64,000 nt of DNA from Bog-756 sp963704585. GTDB lineage: Bacteria; Actinomycetota; Acidimicrobiia; Acidimicrobiales; RAAP-2. The DNA lies in assembly GCA_963704585.1 (NCBI GenBank), contig OY969919.1:3162001-3226000 (forward strand). The letters run 5' to 3'. Each line of letters opens with the position of its first letter. The stretch's first letter is position 1. The notes under the pieces were generated by a model, which was not told the origin of the DNA, made no database searches, and saw only the letters and a list, made by a program, of their open reading frames with translations. The position numbers and the translations under genes are program-made. Positions 62,418-64,000 of the stretch are shown piece after piece.

Positions 62418-64000
62418 ACGCCACCTCCCAGGTAGGTCGTCGTCGTCGTTCCGGGTCGCGTCGTCGTCGAAACGGGGTGCGTCGTGGTCGATGACTTCGG
62501 ATGCGTGGTGGTCGTCGACTTCGGCCGCGTGATGGGCGGCGGCTTCGGACGCGTCGTCGGTGTCGGCTTCGGCTTGGGCGGCGGTGGCTTCGGTCGCGTC
62601 GTCGGCGTCACGGTCGGGTGCTGGTGGGGACGGGTGATCGGGACAGGGTGCCGAGGAGGCGCACTCTTCTTGACCTGCAGGACCAGTGCCGTGGGCGTGC
62701 GGTAGACGACGTGGACGTCCCCCGTCTTGACGAGTTGATCGACGAACGTGGTGAGCCAATTCGGCGGGTTGCCCTGGAAGTCGACCCCGTAGTTGGTCTC
62801 GCTGCGGGTCAGGTAGATGAACGTCGGCACTCTCGAAACGGGAAGGCGTTCCGCGAGTTGGGTGCTCTTGAGATTGATCAGGTTGCCGACCTCGAGGAGC
62901 CTGTACACGCCAACGTGCGTGTAGTACAGAGGCTCGTCCCGATTGGCGACGTAGACGACTGCACCGTTCGGTACGTGAGCGTGGATCCAGACTGCGGCGG
63001 CGAGGTCGCCTGGGGCGATCGCCTCGAACGATTCATTTCCGTAGCGGTCGAGTGGAAATAGGACCAGGAGCGCCACGGAGACGGCGAGGCAGATGGCGAC
63101 CGAGGATCGCACCAGGGGGCGCCGGTCGATCAGGCTGGCGATCAGCACGGCCGCCGGCGCGAGGCTGAAGAGCAGGACGCGCAGTGCCACCTCGCCGCCA
63201 TAGCTGACCGCGCCGGCGACGGCGATCGGCGCCGCGGCGACGATCGCCATCGTCCACATCGTCCGTCCGCGGCGCCAGAGCACCCAGAATCCCGCGAGTG
63301 CGCCGAGCCAGGTCAGCGCAGCGGCGAGGAGCCGTCCGTACTGGACGAGCGACCGTCCGAGGGTCGATCCCTGGAGCCTGGCGCCCACGGTCGAGTTGAG
63401 GGTCGAGCCGACCTGGCCGGCCGATCCGAACACCTTGGACAGATGGTTGGACCAGTACGTGTGGCCCTCCCACGACAGCCACGCCCACACCATCACGGCC
63501 ATCAGCAGCCAGAGCATCCGCAAACCGGTCCGGCCGGTCACCATGAGGACGAAGAAGACCAGGCAGAGGGCCGCGGGGGTGATCTGGTGGGTGACCGCCG
63601 ACGCTCCGACCAGTACGAGGAGCACCGTCAACATGGCGAGCCGGTGCCTCGTCGTGAGTCTCGACTCCGGCACCTCGTACGCGGTCGCGCCGTAGGGCAG
63701 CTGCAGTGCTCGAGCGGACAGCCCCGTCAGCCGGCCCCACACCGGCGTCGCCACGAACCACTCGACGATTCGGGGGAGGTACCCACCCGAGGAGAAGACC
63801 CGAATGACGATCGCCACGGCCGCGAGGAAGAGAAAGAGATTCACTCCCTGCGGAGAGAAATAGTCCTGATCGATCCAGTTGCCGGCGAGGAATATCGCCA
63901 GTGCGGCCCAGCGTGCTCGAGGCGTGTGGAGGCAGGTGTTGGCGATGGCCTTGATCGGAAACAGGTAGGCGAGGTTCAAGATGAATGGGCACCATCGCAG
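62414..64000 (-). CDS. Large membrane protein, GT-C-like, truncated by window end
   Basis: At least 528 aa; the frame is open to the window edge, so the N-terminus is missing. A TTG at 63979 is possible but the codons beyond continue as sense (WCPFI). The sequence GNWIDQDYFSPQG, then ~10 spans, resembles actinobacterial membrane proteins linked to polysaccharide assembly. A soluble C-terminal domain (PGDLAAAVWIHAHVPNGAVVYV) precedes a very Pro/Thr/His-rich tail, TTRPKPPP and TTTHPKSSTTTHP repeats. It is the first gene of the coupled unit with the two small membrane proteins. Confidence 0.75.
   Translation of the reverse strand: MRWCPFILNLAYLFPIKAIANTCLHTPRARWAALAIFLAGNWIDQDYFSPQGVNLFLFLAAVAIVIRVFSSGGYLPRIVEWFVATPVWGRLTGLSARALQLPYGATAYEVPESRLTTRHRLAMLTVLLVLVGASAVTHQITPAALCLVFFVLMVTGRTGLRMLWLLMAVMVWAWLSWEGHTYWSNHLSKVFGSAGQVGSTLNSTVGARLQGSTLGRSLVQYGRLLAAALTWLGALAGFWVLWRRGRTMWTMAIVAAAPIAVAGAVSYGGEVALRVLLFSLAPAAVLIASLIDRRPLVRSSVAICLAVSVALLVLFPLDRYGNESFEAIAPGDLAAAVWIHAHVPNGAVVYVANRDEPLYYTHVGVYRLLEVGNLINLKSTQLAERLPVSRVPTFIYLTRSETNYGVDFQGNPPNWLTTFVDQLVKTGDVHVVYRTPTALVLQVKKSAPPRHPVPITRPHQHPTVTPTTRPKPPPPKPKPTPTTRPKPPPITRPKSTTTTHPKSSTTTHPVSTTTRPGTTTTTYLGGGV

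Noticed and set aside
62490..62650. Repetitive G/C sequence considered as a non-coding repeat
   Set aside because: It encodes the Pro/Thr/His-rich tail of the membrane protein in one continuous frame.

Overview
The window is high-GC DNA with an actinobacterial (Actinomycetota) gene set, most likely from the Acidimicrobiia or a neighbouring deep class. Evidence for this is the core block mazG-eno-ftsB/divIC-DUF501-ppx, the frequent GTG starts with 4-nt GTGA overlaps, an epimerase/PlsC pair like mycobacterial Rv0501-Rv0502, a LAL-type LuxR regulator and DUF2510. I see no rRNA, CRISPR array, insertion sequence or prophage. One tRNA gene is present. The taxonomic call is inference only.

Layout. 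0-4.5 kb: housekeeping block (MazG, enolase, FtsB/DivIC, DUF501, Ppx). 4.5-15.7 kb: surface-polysaccharide region with a DUF2079 membrane protein, a coiled-coil methyltransferase, a very large three-domain GT4 glycosyltransferase, a secreted three-repeat wall protein and two GT-C type membrane glycosyltransferases. 15.9-23.2 kb: GNAT acetyltransferase, a minus-strand lipid/glycan operon (GT2, PlsC, epimerase), an NlpC/P60 hydrolase and a type-B carboxylesterase. 23.3 kb: a short tRNA with anticodon UAA. 23.7-29.5 kb: LuxR regulator, a small protein and a 907-aa secreted protein holding a near-perfect 1.1-kb tandem duplication. 29.5-33 kb: a CsoR-type operator, a thioredoxin-DUF302 operon, an amidase-like protein and a phosphodiester glycosidase. 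33-41 kb: a VapBC-like pair, a 40-aa lipoprotein, a diguanylate cyclase, a sigma-factor remnant, a sulfatase, a DUF2510 protein, a membrane endonuclease/phosphatase, and a cupin gene flanked by two small zinc-binding paralogs.

41.7-64 kb is mostly exported or membrane proteins: two near-identical GT2 enzymes, a GH5 cellulase-like enzyme, two paralogous clan-A glycosidases, two beta-propeller proteins, a phospholipase-C-like phosphoesterase, two arylsulfotransferases, a GerMN lipoprotein and a membrane protein running off the window. Together these look like a locus for building, sulfating and trimming an extracellular glycan. No function here is proven.

A recurring oddity is single-base frameshifts. 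At least eleven otherwise convincing genes or domains between 8.7 and 40.5 kb are split by one-base indels, several of them in G/C runs. Either the sequence carries indel errors or these genes are decaying. Frameshifted genes are listed over their full span with the break position given.
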